Source of the DNA: Maylandia zebra
Taxonomy: Eukaryota; Chordata; Actinopteri; Cichliformes; Cichlidae
Direction of reading: 5' to 3'
DNA length: 64,000 bases
Assembly: GCF_041146795.1 (NCBI RefSeq)
Contig: NC_135176.1
Coordinates: 25,863,786 to 25,927,785 of the forward strand
Positions 25,862 through 38,278 of the stretch are shown piece after piece. Position 1 is the first letter of the stretch. Each line of letters starts with the position of its first letter. Both the position numbers and the translations under genes were made by a program. A model generated the notes under the pieces. The model was not told the DNA's origin. It did not search any database and worked only from the letters and a program-made list of their open reading frames with translations.

Positions 25862-26093
25862 ATTAACCTTTACCTACATGACCGGTTGCAGCAGATAGCC
25901 CCCCTCCCTCAGCCTTCCTGTTAAAAGGATGTTTTTCCTTCCCACTGTTGCCAAACTGCTTTCTCATGTGGGGTCATATGATTGTTAGATTCTCTACCTA
26001 TTGTATGATCTGCTGTACAATATAAAACGCCTTCACGCGACTGTTGTTGTGATTTGGGGCTATTGGAATAAAGTTGAATTAAATTCACCTTGG
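25862..26093 (+). mobile_element. L2-like LINE 3'-end fragment at left edge of tRNA array
   Basis: Matches, with changes, the 3' end of the L2 element at 61240-61420: TTCCTGTTAAAAGGATGTTT, GGGTCATATGATTGTTAGAT, then the tail GATTTGGGGCTATTGGAATA. It stops about 30 bp before the first array unit. Confidence 0.75.
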
Positions 26094-26114
26094 AAATATC
26101 AAAACAGCTTCCTA
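26092..26114 (+). repeat. Truncated piece of array unit at left junction
   Basis: GGAAATATCAAAACAGCTTC at the left edge is identical to an internal part of later units (e.g. 32481-32502). It is separated from the first full unit by only about 10 bp. It is a remnant of a deleted preceding unit. Confidence 0.75.
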
Positions 26115-26851
26115 ACAAAACTTAATTGCAATGGCGTGTAATACCATTTCATAGTATAGCTGTACTCCTTTGAGTGATCAGTTGGAAAAGCAAAGACTTC
26201 TCTGTGTGTTGGAAGAAGACATGTTTCCTCCCACTTTACTCTAGTTTTCAGTCAGAAAGTAGGGCCAAGTCCTTAGGTCAAAAAAGACTGATCTACATTA
26301 AAGGTCGCTGACATTAAACTCCCACCGTCCTACAATCAAGTATACATTTGAGGGACACTGTAGGTGTATGGGAAATATCAAAACATCTTCCTGTACTCCC
26401 TTTGACTTGATAAGGTGAAGGGTTCTAAGTCAGTAGCTATAGGTGCCCATGCAGTGTAACACACAGCGAACATAAGACATGTTCCAGACAGGTTAGGACA
26501 ATTTTCAGAGAAAAAGTTGGGTGCAATCCCATGGTCCAACAGCGTTGGATCTACCAACAGTAAGGTAAGTGACATTCAAAAAAACACAGTCCTATGCTCT
26601 AGTATCAATTTCTCAAAATTGCTCCCTGTACTCCCCTGCGTCTGAACGCAGCCCAAGAGTTGGAAAAAGGAAGGATACTCATGTTGATGTGAAATATGTT
26701 CAGTGCCTCAGGCATGAAGGAACATGTAGAGTCAGACAGATACAGTTTTGTTATGTTCAAGTCCTTGCAACATGGAATTCTTGCAAAACACAGACTCTGT
26801 TAGGTCCCATGTATGCGATGGTCCAACAAACCAGACACTGCACATGTGATC

Positions 26852-26940
26852 CCTTCGATAGCTCAGTTGGTAGAGCGGAGGACTGTAGGTGTATGGGAAC
26901 AGGAATCCTTAGGTCGCTGGTTCAACTCCGGCTCGGAGGA
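26852..26940 (+). tRNA. trnay-gua: tRNA-Tyr (GTA), array copy 1
   Basis: Reference copy for the array. Acceptor CCTTCGA pairs with TCGGAGG, giving a T4:G69 wobble. A-box region TAGCTCAGTTGG; B box GGTTCAACTCC. Anticodon GTA 26885-26887; 16-nt intron 26889-26904, whose ACAG can pair with CTGT of the anticodon loop in the precursor. Mature length 73 nt before CCA. Pol III stop TTTT follows. Confidence 0.93.
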
Positions 26941-27724
26941 GATTTTACAATACCTTCTGTCTGTTCTGATTGAACGCAGCTAAAAACGAAAAAATTGATT
27001 GCAATGGCGTGTAATACCATTTCATAGTATAGCTGTACTCCTTTGAGTGATCAGTTGGAAAAGCAAAGACTTCTCTGTGTGTTGGAAGAAGACATGTTTC
27101 CTCCCACTTTACTCTAGTTTTCAGTCAGAAAGTAGGGCCAAGTCCTTAGGTCAAAAAAGACTGATCTACATTAAAGGTCGCTGACATTAAACTCCCACCG
27201 TCCTACAATCAAGTATACATTTGAGGGACACTGTAGGTGTATGGGAAATATCAAAACACCTTCCTGTACTCCCTTTGACTTGATAAGGTGAAGGGTTCTA
27301 AGTCAGTAGCTATAGGTGCCCATGCAGTGTAACACACAGCGAACATAAGACATGTTCCAGACAGGTTAGGACAATTTTCAGAGAAAAAGTTGGGTGCAAT
27401 CCCATGGTCCAACAGCGTTGGATCTACCAACAGTAAGGTAAGTGACATTCAAAAAAACACAGTCCTATGCTCTAGTATCAATTTCTCAAAATTGCTCCCT
27501 GTACTCCCCTGCGTCTGAACGCAGCCCAAGAGTTGGAAAAAGGAAGGATACTCATGTTGATGTGAAATATGTTCAGTGCCTCAGGCATGAAGGAACATGT
27601 AGAGTCAGACAGATACAGTTTTGTTATGTTCAAGTCCTTGCAACATGGAATTCTTGCAAAACACAGACTCTGTTAGGTCCCATGTATGCGATGGTCCAAC
27701 AAACCAGACACTGCACATGTGATC

Positions 27725-27813
27725 CCTTCGATAGCTCAGTTGGTAGAGCGGAGGACTGTAGGTGTATGGGAACAGGAATCCTTAGGTCGCTGGTTCAACT
27801 CCGGCTCGGAGGA
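27725..27813 (+). tRNA. trnay-gua: tRNA-Tyr (GTA), array copy 2
   Basis: Same sequence as copy 1. Anticodon 27758-27760, intron 27762-27777. The base before the TTTT stop is C rather than A (GAGCTTTT). Confidence 0.92.
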
Positions 27814-28597
27814 GCTTTTACAATACCTTCTGTCTGTTCTGATTGAACGCAGCTAAAAACGAAAAAATTGATTGCAATGGCGTGTAATACCATTTCATAG
27901 TATAGCTGTACTCCTTTGAGTGATCAGTTGGAAAAGCAAAGACTTCTCTGTGTGTTGGAAGAAGACATGTTTCCTCCCACTTTACTCTAGTTTTCAGTCA
28001 GAAAGTAGGGCCAAGTCCTTAGGTCAAAAAAGACTGATCTACATTAAAGGTCGCTGACATTAAACTCCCACCGTCCTACAATCAAGTATACATTTGAGGG
28101 ACACTGTAGGTGTATGGGAAATATCAAAACATCTTCCTGTACTCCCTTTGACTTGATAAGGTGAAGGGTTCTAAGTCAGTAGCTATAGGTGCCCATGCAG
28201 TGTAACACACAGCGAACATAAGACATGTTCCAGACAGGTTAGGACAATTTTCAGAGAAAAAGTTGGGTGCAATCCCATGGTCCAACAGCGTTGGATCTAC
28301 CAACAGTAAGGTAAGTGACATTCAAAAAAACACAGTCCTATGCTCTAGTATCAATTTCTCAAAATTGCTCCCTGTACTCCCCTGCGTCTGAACGCAGCCC
28401 AAGAGTTGGAAAAAGGAAGGATACTCATGTTGATGTGAAATATGTTCAGTGCCTCAGGCATGAAGGAACATGTAGAGTCAGACAGATACAGTTTTGTTAT
28501 GTTCAAGTCCTTGCAACATGGAATTCTTGCAAAACACAGACTCTGTTAGGTCCCATGTATGCGATGGTCCAACAAACCAGACACTGCACATGTGATC

Positions 28598-28686
28598 CCT
28601 TCGATAGCTCAGTTGGTAGAGCGGAGGACTGTAGGTGTATGGGAACAGGAATCCTTAGGTCGCTGGTTCAACTCTGGCTCGGAGGA
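28598..28686 (+). tRNA. trnay-gua: tRNA-Tyr (GTA), array copy 3
   Basis: One T-stem change, C62 to T (CTCTGGC), giving a G52:T62 wobble at the edge of the B box. Anticodon 28631-28633, intron 28635-28650. Probably still foldable. Confidence 0.85.
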
Positions 28687-29470
28687 GATTTTACAATACC
28701 TTCTGTCTGTTCTGATTGAACGCAGCTAAAAACGAAAAAATTGATTGCAATGGCGTGTAATACCATTTCATAGTATAGCTGTACTCCTTTGAGTGATCAG
28801 TTGGAAAAGCAAAGACTTCTCTGTGTGTTGGAAGAAGACATGTTTCCTCCCACTTTACTCTAGTTTTCAGTCAGAAAGTAGGGCCAAGTCCTTAGGTCAA
28901 AAAAGACTGATCTACATTAAAGGTCGCTGACATTAAACTCCCACCGTCCTACAATCAAGTATACATTTGAGGGACACTGTAGGTGTATGGGAAATATCAA
29001 AACATCTTCCTGTACTCCCTTTGACTTGATAAGGTGAAGGGTTCTAAGTCAGTAGCTATAGGTGCCCATGCAGTGTAACACACAGCGAACATAAGACATG
29101 TTCCAGACAGGTTAGGACAATTTTCAGAGAAAAAGTTGGGTGCAATCCCATGGTCCAACAGCGTTGGATCTACCAACAGTAAGGTAAGTGACATTCAAAA
29201 AAACACAGTCCTATGCTCTAGTATCAATTTCTCAAAATTGCTCCCTGTACTCCCCTGCGTCTGAACGCAGCCCAAGAGTTGGAAAAAGGAAGGATACTCA
29301 TGTTGATGTGAAATATGTTCAGTGCCTCAGGCATGAAGGAACATGTAGAGTCAGACAGATACAGTTTTGTTATGTTCAAGTCCTTGCAACATGGAATTCT
29401 TGCAAAACACAGACTCTGTTAGGTCCCATGTATGCGATGGTCCAACAAACCAGACACTGCACATGTGATC

Positions 29471-29559
29471 CCTTCGATAGCTCAGTTGGTAGAGCGGAGG
29501 ACTGTAGGTGTATGGGAACAGGAATCCTTAGGTCGCTGGTTCAACTCCGGCTCGGAGGA
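29471..29559 (+). tRNA. trnay-gua: tRNA-Tyr (GTA), array copy 4
   Basis: Same sequence as copy 1. Anticodon 29504-29506, intron 29508-29523. Confidence 0.92.
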
Positions 29560-30343
29560 GATTTTACAATACCTTCTGTCTGTTCTGATTGAACGCAGCT
29601 AAAAACGAAAAAATTGATTGCAATGGCGTGTAATACCATTTCATAGTATAGCTGTACTCCTTTGAGTGATCAGTTGGAAAAGCAAAGACTTCTCTGTGTG
29701 TTGGAAGAAGACATGTTTCCTCCCACTTTACTCTAGTTTTCAGTCAGAAAGTAGGGCCAAGTCCTTAGGTCAAAAAAGACTGATCTACATTAAAGGTCGC
29801 TGACATTAAACTCCCACCGTCCTACAATCAAGTATACATTTGAGGGACACTGTAGGTGTATGGGAAATATCAAAACACCTTCCTGTACTCCCTTTGACTT
29901 GATAAGGTGAAGGGTTCTAAGTCAGTAGCTATAGGTGCCCATGCAGTGTAACACACAGCGAACATAAGACATGTTCCAGACAGGTTAGGACAATTTTCAG
30001 AGAAAAAGTTGGGTGCAATCCCATGGTCCAACAGCGTTGGATCTACCAACAGTAAGGTAAGTGACATTCAAAAAAACACAGTCCTATGCTCTAGTATCAA
30101 TTTCTCAAAATTGCTCCCTGTACTCCCCTGCGTCTGAACGCAGCCCAAGAGTTGGAAAAAGGAAGGATACTCATGTTGATGTGAAATATGTTCAGTGCCT
30201 CAGGCATGAAGGAACATGTAGAGTCAGACAGATACAGTTTTGTTATGTTCAAGTCCTTGCAACATGGAATTCTTGCAAAACACAGACTCTGTTAGGTCCC
30301 ATGTATGCGATGGTCCAACAAACCAGACACTGCACATGTGATC

Positions 30344-30432
30344 CCTTCGATAGCTCAGTTGGTAGAGCGGAGGACTGTAGGTGTATGGGAACAGGAATCC
30401 TTAGGTCGCTGGTTCAACTCCGGCTCGGAGGA
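30344..30432 (+). tRNA. trnay-gua: tRNA-Tyr (GTA), array copy 5
   Basis: Same sequence as copy 1, with GAGCTTTT at the stop as in copy 2. Anticodon 30377-30379, intron 30381-30396. Confidence 0.92.
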
Positions 30433-31216
30433 GCTTTTACAATACCTTCTGTCTGTTCTGATTGAACGCAGCTAAAAACGAAAAAATTGATTGCAATGGC
30501 GTGTAATACCATTTCATAGTATAGCTGTACTCCTTTGAGTGATCAGTTGGAAAAGCAAAGACTTCTCTGTGTGTTGGAAGAAGACATGTTTCCTCCCACT
30601 TTACTCTAGTTTTCAGTCAGAAAGTAGGGCCAAGTCCTTAGGTCAAAAAAGACTGATCTACATTAAAGGTCGCTGACATTAAACTCCCACCGTCCTACAA
30701 TCAAGTATACATTTGAGGGACACTGTAGGTGTATGGGAAATATCAAAACATCTTCCTGTACTCCCTTTGACTTGATAAGGTGAAGGGTTCTAAGTCAGTA
30801 GCTATAGGTGCCCATGCAGTGTAACACACAGCGAACATAAGACATGTTCCAGACAGGTTAGGACAATTTTCAGAGAAAAAGTTGGGTGCAATCCCATGGT
30901 CCAACAGCGTTGGATCTACCAACAGTAAGGTAAGTGACATTCAAAAAAACACAGTCCTATGCTCTAGTATCAATTTCTCAAAATTGCTCCCTGTACTCCC
31001 CTGCGTCTGAACGCAGCCCAAGAGTTGGAAAAAGGAAGGATACTCATGTTGATGTGAAATATGTTCAGTGCCTCAGGCATGAAGGAACATGTAGAGTCAG
31101 ACAGATACAGTTTTGTTATGTTCAAGTCCTTGCAACATGGAATTCTTGCAAAACACAGACTCTGTTAGGTCCCATGTATGCGATGGTCCAACAAACCAGA
31201 CACTGCACATGTGATC

Positions 31217-31305
31217 CCTTCGATAGCTCAGTTGGTAGAGCGGAGGACTGTAGGTGTATGGGAACAGGAATCCTTAGGTCGCTGGTTCAACTCCGGCTCG
31301 GAGGA
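31217..31305 (+). tRNA. trnay-gua: tRNA-Tyr (GTA), array copy 6
   Basis: Same sequence as copy 1. Anticodon 31250-31252, intron 31254-31269. Confidence 0.92.
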
Positions 31306-32089
31306 GATTTTACAATACCTTCTGTCTGTTCTGATTGAACGCAGCTAAAAACGAAAAAATTGATTGCAATGGCGTGTAATACCATTTCATAGTATAGCTG
31401 TACTCCTTTGAGTGATCAGTTGGAAAAGCAAAGACTTCTCTGTGTGTTGGAAGAAGACATGTTTCCTCCCACTTTACTCTAGTTTTCAGTCAGAAAGTAG
31501 GGCCAAGTCCTTAGGTCAAAAAAGACTGATCTACATTAAAGGTCGCTGACATTAAACTCCCACCGTCCTACAATCAAGAATACATTTGAGGGACACTGTA
31601 GGTGTATGGGAAATATCAAAACACCTTCCTGTACTCCCTTTGACTTGATAAGGTGAAGGGTTCTAAGTCAGTAGCTATAGGTGCCCATGCAGTGTAACAC
31701 ACAGCGAACATAAGACATGTTCCAGACAGGTTAGGACAATTTTCAGAGAAAAAGTTGGGTGCAATCCCATGGTCCAACAGCGTTGGATCTACCAACAGTA
31801 AGGTAAGTGACATTCAAAAAAACACAGTCCTATGCTCTAGTATCAATTTCTCAAAATTGCTCCCTGTACTCCCCTGCGTCTGAACGCAGCCCAAGAGTTG
31901 GAAAAAGGAAGGATACTCATGTTGATGTGAAATATGTTCAGTGCCTCAGGCATGAAGGAACATGTAGAGTCAGACAGATACAGTTTTGTTATGTTCAAGT
32001 CCTTGCAACATGGAATTCTTGCAAAACACAGACTCTGTTAGGTCCCATGTATGCGATGGTCCAACAAACCAGACACTGCACATGTGATC

Positions 32090-32178
32090 CCTTCGATAGC
32101 TCAGTTGGTAGAGCGGAGGACTGTAGGTGTATGGGAACAGGAATCCTTAGGTCGCTGGTTCAACTCCGGCTCGGAGGA
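32090..32178 (+). tRNA. trnay-gua: tRNA-Tyr (GTA), array copy 7
   Basis: Same sequence as copy 1, with GAGCTTTT at the stop. Anticodon 32123-32125, intron 32127-32142. Confidence 0.92.
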
Positions 32179-32962
32179 GCTTTTACAATACCTTCTGTCT
32201 GTTCTGATTGAACGCAGCTAAAAACGAAAAAATTGATTGCAATGGCGTGTAATACCATTTCATAGTATAGCTGTACTCCTTTGAGTGATCAGTTGGAAAA
32301 GCAAAGACTTCTCTGTGTGTTGGAAGAAGACATGTTTCCTCCCACTTTACTCTAGTTTTCAGTCAGAAAGTAGGGCCAAGTCCTTAGGTCAAAAAAGACT
32401 GATCTACATTAAAGGTCGCTGACATTAAACTCCCACCGTCCTACAATCAAGTATACATTTGAGGGACACTGTAGGTGTATGGGAAATATCAAAACAGCTT
32501 CCTGTACTCCCTTTGACTTGATAAGGTGAAGGGTTCTAAGTCAGTAGCTATAGGTGCCCATGCAGTGTAACACACAGCGAACATAAGACATGTTCCAGAC
32601 AGGTTAGGACAATTTTCAGAGAAAAAGTTGGGTGCAATCCCATGGTCCAACAGCGTTGGATCTACCAACAGTAAGGTAAGTGACATTCAAAAAAACACAG
32701 TCCTATGCTCTAGTATCAATTTCTCAAAATTGCTCCCTGTACTCCCCTGCGTCTGAACGCAGCCCAAGAGTTGGAAAAAGGAAGGATACTCATGTTGATG
32801 TGAAATATGTTCAGTGCCTCAGGCATGAAGGAACATGTAGAGTCAGACAGATACAGTTTTGTTATGTTCAAGTCCTTGCAACATGGAATTCTTGCAAAAC
32901 ACAGACTCTGTTAGGTCCCATGTATCCGATGGTCCAACAAACCAGACACTGCACATGTGATC

Positions 32963-33051
32963 CCTTCGATAGCTCAGTTGGTAGAGCGGAGAACTGTAGG
33001 TGTATGGGAACAGGAATCCTTAGGTCGCTGGTTCAACTCCGGCTCGGAGGA
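32963..33051 (+). tRNA. trnay-gua: tRNA-Tyr (GTA), array copy 8, anticodon-stem variant
   Basis: The anticodon stem reads GAGAA instead of GAGGA, so pair 30:40 becomes A:C. The rest is as copy 1. Anticodon 32996-32998, intron 33000-33015. Function doubtful. Confidence 0.8.
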
Positions 33052-33835
33052 GATTTTACAATACCTTCTGTCTGTTCTGATTGAACGCAGCTAAAAACGA
33101 AAAAATTGATTGCAATGGCGTGTAATACCATTTCATAGTATAGCTGTACTCCTTTGAGTGATCAGTTGGAAAAGCAAAGACTTCTCTGTGTGTTGGAAGA
33201 AGACATGTTTCCTCCCACTTTACTCTAGTTTTCAGTCAGAAAGTAGGGCCAAGTCCTTAGGTCAAAAAAGACTGATCTACATTAAAGGTCGCTGACATTA
33301 AACTCCCACCGTCCTACAATCAAGTATACATTTGAGGGACACTGTAGGTGTATGGGAAATATCAAAACATCTTCCTGTACTCCCTTTGACTTGATAAGGT
33401 GAAGGGTTCTAAGTCAGTAGCTATAGGTGCCCATGCAGTGTAACACACAGCGAACATAAGACATGTTCCAGACAGGTTAGGACAATTTTCAGAGAAAAAG
33501 TTGGGTGCAATCCCATGGTCCAACAGCGTTGGATCTACCAACAGTAAGGTAAGTGACATTCAAAAAAACACAGTCCTATGCTCTAGTATCAATTTCTCAA
33601 AATTGCTCCCTGTACTCCCCTGCGTCTGAACGCAGCCCAAGAGTTGGAAAAAGGAAGGATACTCATGTTGATGTGAAATATGTTCAGTGCCTCAGGCATG
33701 AAGGAACATGTAGAGTCAGACAGATACAGTTTTGTTATGTTCAAGTCCTTGCAACATGGAATTCTTGCAAAACACAGACTCTGTTAGGTCCCATGTATGC
33801 GATGGTCCAACAAACCAGACACTGCACATGTGATC

Positions 33836-33924
33836 CCTTCGATAGCTCAGTTGGTAGAGCGGAGGACTGTAGGTGTATGGGAACAGGAATCCTTAGGTCG
33901 CTGGTTCAACTCCGGCTCGGAGGA
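33836..33924 (+). tRNA. trnay-gua: tRNA-Tyr (GTA), array copy 9
   Basis: Same sequence as copy 1. Anticodon 33869-33871, intron 33873-33888. Confidence 0.92.
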
Positions 33925-34697
33925 GATTTTACAATACCTTCTGTCTGTTCTGATTGAACGCAGCTAAAAACGAAAAAATTGATTGCAATGGCGTGTAATA
34001 CCATTTCATAGTATAGCTGTACTCCTTTGAGTGATCAGTTGGAAAAGCAAAGACTTCTCTGTGTGTTGGAAGAAGACATGTTTACTCTAGTTTTCAGTCA
34101 GAAAGTAGGGCCAAGTCCTTAGGTCAAAAAAGACTGATCTACATTAAAGGTCGCTGACATTAAACTCCCACCGTCCTACAATCAAGTATACATTTGAGGG
34201 ACACTGTAGCTGTATGGGAAATATCAAAACATCTTCCTGTACTCCCTTTGACTTGATAAGGTGAAGGGTTCTAAGTCAGTAGCTATAGGTGCCCATGCAG
34301 TGTAACACACAGCGAACATAAGACATGTTCCAGACAGGTTAGGACAATTTTCAGAGAAAAAGTTGGGTGCAATCCCATGGTCCAACAGCGTTGGATCTAC
34401 CAACAGTAAGGTAAGTGACATTCAAAAAAACACAGTCCTATGCTCTAGTATCGATTTCTCAAAATTGCTCCCTGTACTCCCCTGCGTCTGAACGCAGCCC
34501 AAGAGTTGGAAAAAGGAAGGATACTCATGTTGATGTGAAATATGTTCAGTGCCTCAGGCATGAAGGAACATGTAGAGTCAGACAGATACAGTTTTGTTAT
34601 GTTCAAGTCCTTGCAACATGGAATTCTTGCAAAACACAGACTCTGTTAGGTCCCATGTATGCGATGGTCCAACAAACCAGACACTGCACATGTGAGC

Positions 34698-34786
34698 CCT
34701 TCGATAGCTCAGTTGGTAGAGCGGAGGACTGTAGGTGTATGGGAACAGGAATCCTTAGGTCGCTGGTTCAACTCCGGCTCGGAGGA
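34698..34786 (+). tRNA. trnay-gua: tRNA-Tyr (GTA), array copy 10
   Basis: tRNA as copy 1. The base just upstream differs (GTGAGCCC), a mark shared only with copies 16 and 23. Anticodon 34731-34733, intron 34735-34750. The unit carries the 11-bp spacer deletion. Confidence 0.92.
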
Positions 34787-35570
34787 GATTTTACAATACC
34801 TTCTGTCTGTTCTGATTGAACGCAGCTAAAAACGAAAAAATTGATTGCAATGGCGTGTAATACCATTTCATAGTATAGCTGTACTCCTTTGAGTGATCAG
34901 TTGGAAAAGCAAAGACTTCTCTGTGTGTTGGAAGAAGACGTGTTTCCTCCCACTTTACTCTAGTTTTCAGTCAGAAAGTAGGGCCAAGTCCTTAGGTCAA
35001 AAAAGACTGATCTACATTAAAGGTCGCTGACATTAAACTCCCACCGTCCTACAATCAAGTATACATTTGAGGGACACTGTAGCTGTATGGGAAATATCAA
35101 AACATCTTCCTGTACTCCCTTTGACTTGATAAGGTGAAGGGTTCTAAGTCAGTAGCTATAGGTGCCCATGCAGTGTAACACACAGCGAACATAAGACATG
35201 TTCCAGACAGGTTAGGACAATTTTCAGAGAAAAAGTTGGGTGCAATCCCATGGTCCAACAGCGTTGGATCTACCAACAGTAAGGTAAGTGACATTCAAAA
35301 AAACACAGTCCTATGCTCTAGTATCAATTTCTCAAAATTGCTCCCTGTACTCCCCTGCGTCTGAACGCAGCCCAAGAGTTGGAAAAAGGAAGGATACTCA
35401 TGTTGATGTGAAATATGTTCAGTGCCTCAGGCATGAAGGAACATGTAGAGTCAGACAGATACAGTTTTGTTATGTTCAAGTCCTTGCAACATGGAATTCT
35501 TGCAAAACACAGACTCTGTTAGGTCCCATGTATGCGATGGTCCAACAAACCAGACACTGCACATGTGATC

Positions 35571-35659
35571 CCTTCGATAGCTCAGTTGGTAGAGCAGAGG
35601 ACTGTAGGTGTATGGGAACAGGAATCCTTAGGGCGCTGGTTCAACTCCGCCTCGGAGGA
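35571..35659 (+). tRNA. trnay-gua: tRNA-Tyr (GTA), array copy 11, three-change variant
   Basis: G26 to A, a T-to-G change in the variable loop (AGGGC) and G64 to C (CCGCC), the last breaking the C50:G64 T-stem pair. The same three changes recur in copy 17 only. Anticodon 35604-35606, intron 35608-35623. Confidence 0.75.
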
Positions 35660-36443
35660 GATTTTACAATACCTTCTGTCTGTTCTGATTGAACGCAGCT
35701 AAAAACGAAAAAATTGATTGCAATGGCGTGTAATACCATTTCATAGTATAGCTGTACTCCTTTGAGTGATCAGTTGGAAAAGCAAAGACTTCTCTGTGTG
35801 TTGGAAGAAGACATGTTTCCTCCCACTTTACTCTAGTTTTCAGTCAGAAAGTAGGGCCAAGTCCTTAGGTCAAAAAAGACTGATCTACATTAAAGGTCGC
35901 TGACATTAAACTCCCACCGTCCTACAATCAAGAATACATTTGAGGGACACTGTAGGTGTATGGGAAATATCAAAACAGCTTCCTGTACTCCCTTTGACTT
36001 GATAAGGTGAAGGGTTCTAAGTCAGTAGCTATAGGTGCCCATGCAGTGTAACACACAGCGAACATAAGACATGTTCCAGACAGGTTAGGACAATTTTCGG
36101 AGAAAAAGTTGGGTGCAATCCCATGGTCCAACAGCGTTGGATCTACCAACAGTAAGGTAAGTGACATTCAAAAAAACACAGTCCTATGCTCTAGTATCAA
36201 TTTCTCAAAATTGCTCCCTGTACTCCCCTGCGTCTGAACGCAGCCCAAGAGTTGGAAAAAGGAAGGATACTCATGTTGATGTGAAATATGTTCAGTGCCT
36301 CAGGCATGAAGGAACATGTAGAGTCAGACAGATACAGTTTTGTTATGTTCAAGTCCTTGCAACATGGAATTCTTGCAAAACACAGACTCTGTTAGGTCCC
36401 ATGTATCCGATGGTCCAACAAACCAGACACTGCACATGTGATC

Positions 36444-36532
36444 CCTTCGATAGCTCAGTTGGTAGAGCGGAGGACTGTAGGTGTATGGGAACAGGAATCC
36501 TTAGGTCGCTGGTTCAACTCCGGCTCGGAGGA
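36444..36532 (+). tRNA. trnay-gua: tRNA-Tyr (GTA), array copy 12
   Basis: Same sequence as copy 1. Anticodon 36477-36479, intron 36481-36496. Confidence 0.92.
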
Positions 36533-37316
36533 GATTTTACAATACCTTCTGTCTGTTCTGATTGAACGCAGCTAAAAACGAAAAAATTGATTGCAATGGC
36601 GTGTAATACCATTTCATAGTATTGCTGTACTCCTTTGAGTGATCAGTTGGAAAAGCAAAGACTTCTCTGTGTGTTGGAAGAAGACATGTTTCCTCCCACT
36701 TTACTCTAGTTTTCAGTCAGAAAGTAGGGCCAAGTCCTTAGGTCAAAAAAGACTGATCTACATTAAAGGTCGCTGACATTAAACTCCCACCGTCCTACAA
36801 TCAAGTATACATTTGAGGGACACTGTAGCTGTATGGGAAATATCAAAACAGCTTCCTGTACTCCCTTTGACTTGATAAGGTGAAGGGTTCTAAGTCAGTA
36901 GCTATAGGTGCCCATGCAGTGTAACACACAGCGAACATAAGACATGTTCCAGACAGGTTAGGACAATTTTCAGAGAAAAAGTTGGGTGCAATCCCATGGT
37001 CCAACAGCGTTGGATCTACCAACAGTAAGGTAAGTGACATTCAAAAAAACACAGTCCTATGCTCTAGTATCAATTTCTCAAAATTGCTCCCTGTACTCCC
37101 CTGCGTCTGAACGCAGCCCAAGAGTTGGAAAAAGGAAGGATACTCATGTTGATGTGAAATATGTTCAGTGCCTCAGGCATGAAGGAACATGTAGAGTCAG
37201 ACAGATACAGTTTTGTTATGTTCAAGTCCTTGCAACATGGAATTCTTGCAAAACACAGACTCTGTTAGGTCCCATGTATGCGATGGTCCAACAAACCAGA
37301 CACTGCACATGTGATC

Positions 37317-37405
37317 CCTTCGATAGCTCAGTTGGTAGAGCGGAGGACTGTAGGTGTATGGGAACAGGAATCCTTAGGTCGCTGGTTCAACTCCGGCTCG
37401 GAGGA
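37317..37405 (+). tRNA. trnay-gua: tRNA-Tyr (GTA), array copy 13
   Basis: Same sequence as copy 1. Anticodon 37350-37352, intron 37354-37369. Confidence 0.92.
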
Positions 37406-38189
37406 GATTTTACAATACCTTCTGTCTGTTCTGATTGAACGCAGCTAAAAACGAAAAAATTGATTGCAATGGCGTGTAATACCATTTCATAGTATAGCTG
37501 TACTCCTTTGAGTGATCAGTTGCAAAAGCAAAGACTTCTCTGTGTGTTGGAAGAAGACATGTTTCCTCCCACTTTACTCTAGTTTTCAGTCAGAAAGTAG
37601 GGCCAAGTCCTTAGGTCAAAAAAGACTGATCTACATTAAAGGTCGCTGACATTAAACTCCCACCGTCCTACAATCAAGAATACATTTGAGGGACACTGTA
37701 GGTGTATGGGAAATATCAAAACATCTTCCTGTACTCCCTTTGACTTGATAAGGTGAAGGGTTCTAAGTCAGTAGCTATAGGTGCCCATGCAGTGTAACAC
37801 ACAGCGAACATAAGACATGTTCCAGACAGGTTAGGACAATTTTCAGAGAAAAAGTTGGGTGCAATCCCATGGTCCAACAGCGTTGGATCTACCAACAGTA
37901 AGGTAAGTGACATTCAAAAAAACACAGTCCTATGCTCTAGTATCAATTTCTCAAAATTGCTCCCTGTACTCCCCTGCGTCTGAACGCAGCCCAAGAGTTG
38001 GAAAAAGGAAGGATACTCATGTTGATGTGAAATATGTTCAGTGCCTCAGGCATGAAGGAACATGTAGAGTCAGACAGATACAGTTTTGTTATGTTCAAGT
38101 CCTTGCAACATGGAATTCTTGCAAAACACAGACTCTGTTAGGTCCCATGTATCCGATGGTCCAACAAACCAGACACTGCACATGTGATC

Positions 38190-38278
38190 CCTTCGATAGC
38201 TCAGTTGGTAGAGCGGAGGACTGTAGGTGTATGGGAACAGGAATCCTTAGGTCGCTGGTTCAACTCCGGCTCGGAGGA
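38190..38278 (+). tRNA. trnay-gua: tRNA-Tyr (GTA), array copy 14
   Basis: Same sequence as copy 1. Anticodon 38223-38225, intron 38227-38242. Confidence 0.92.
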
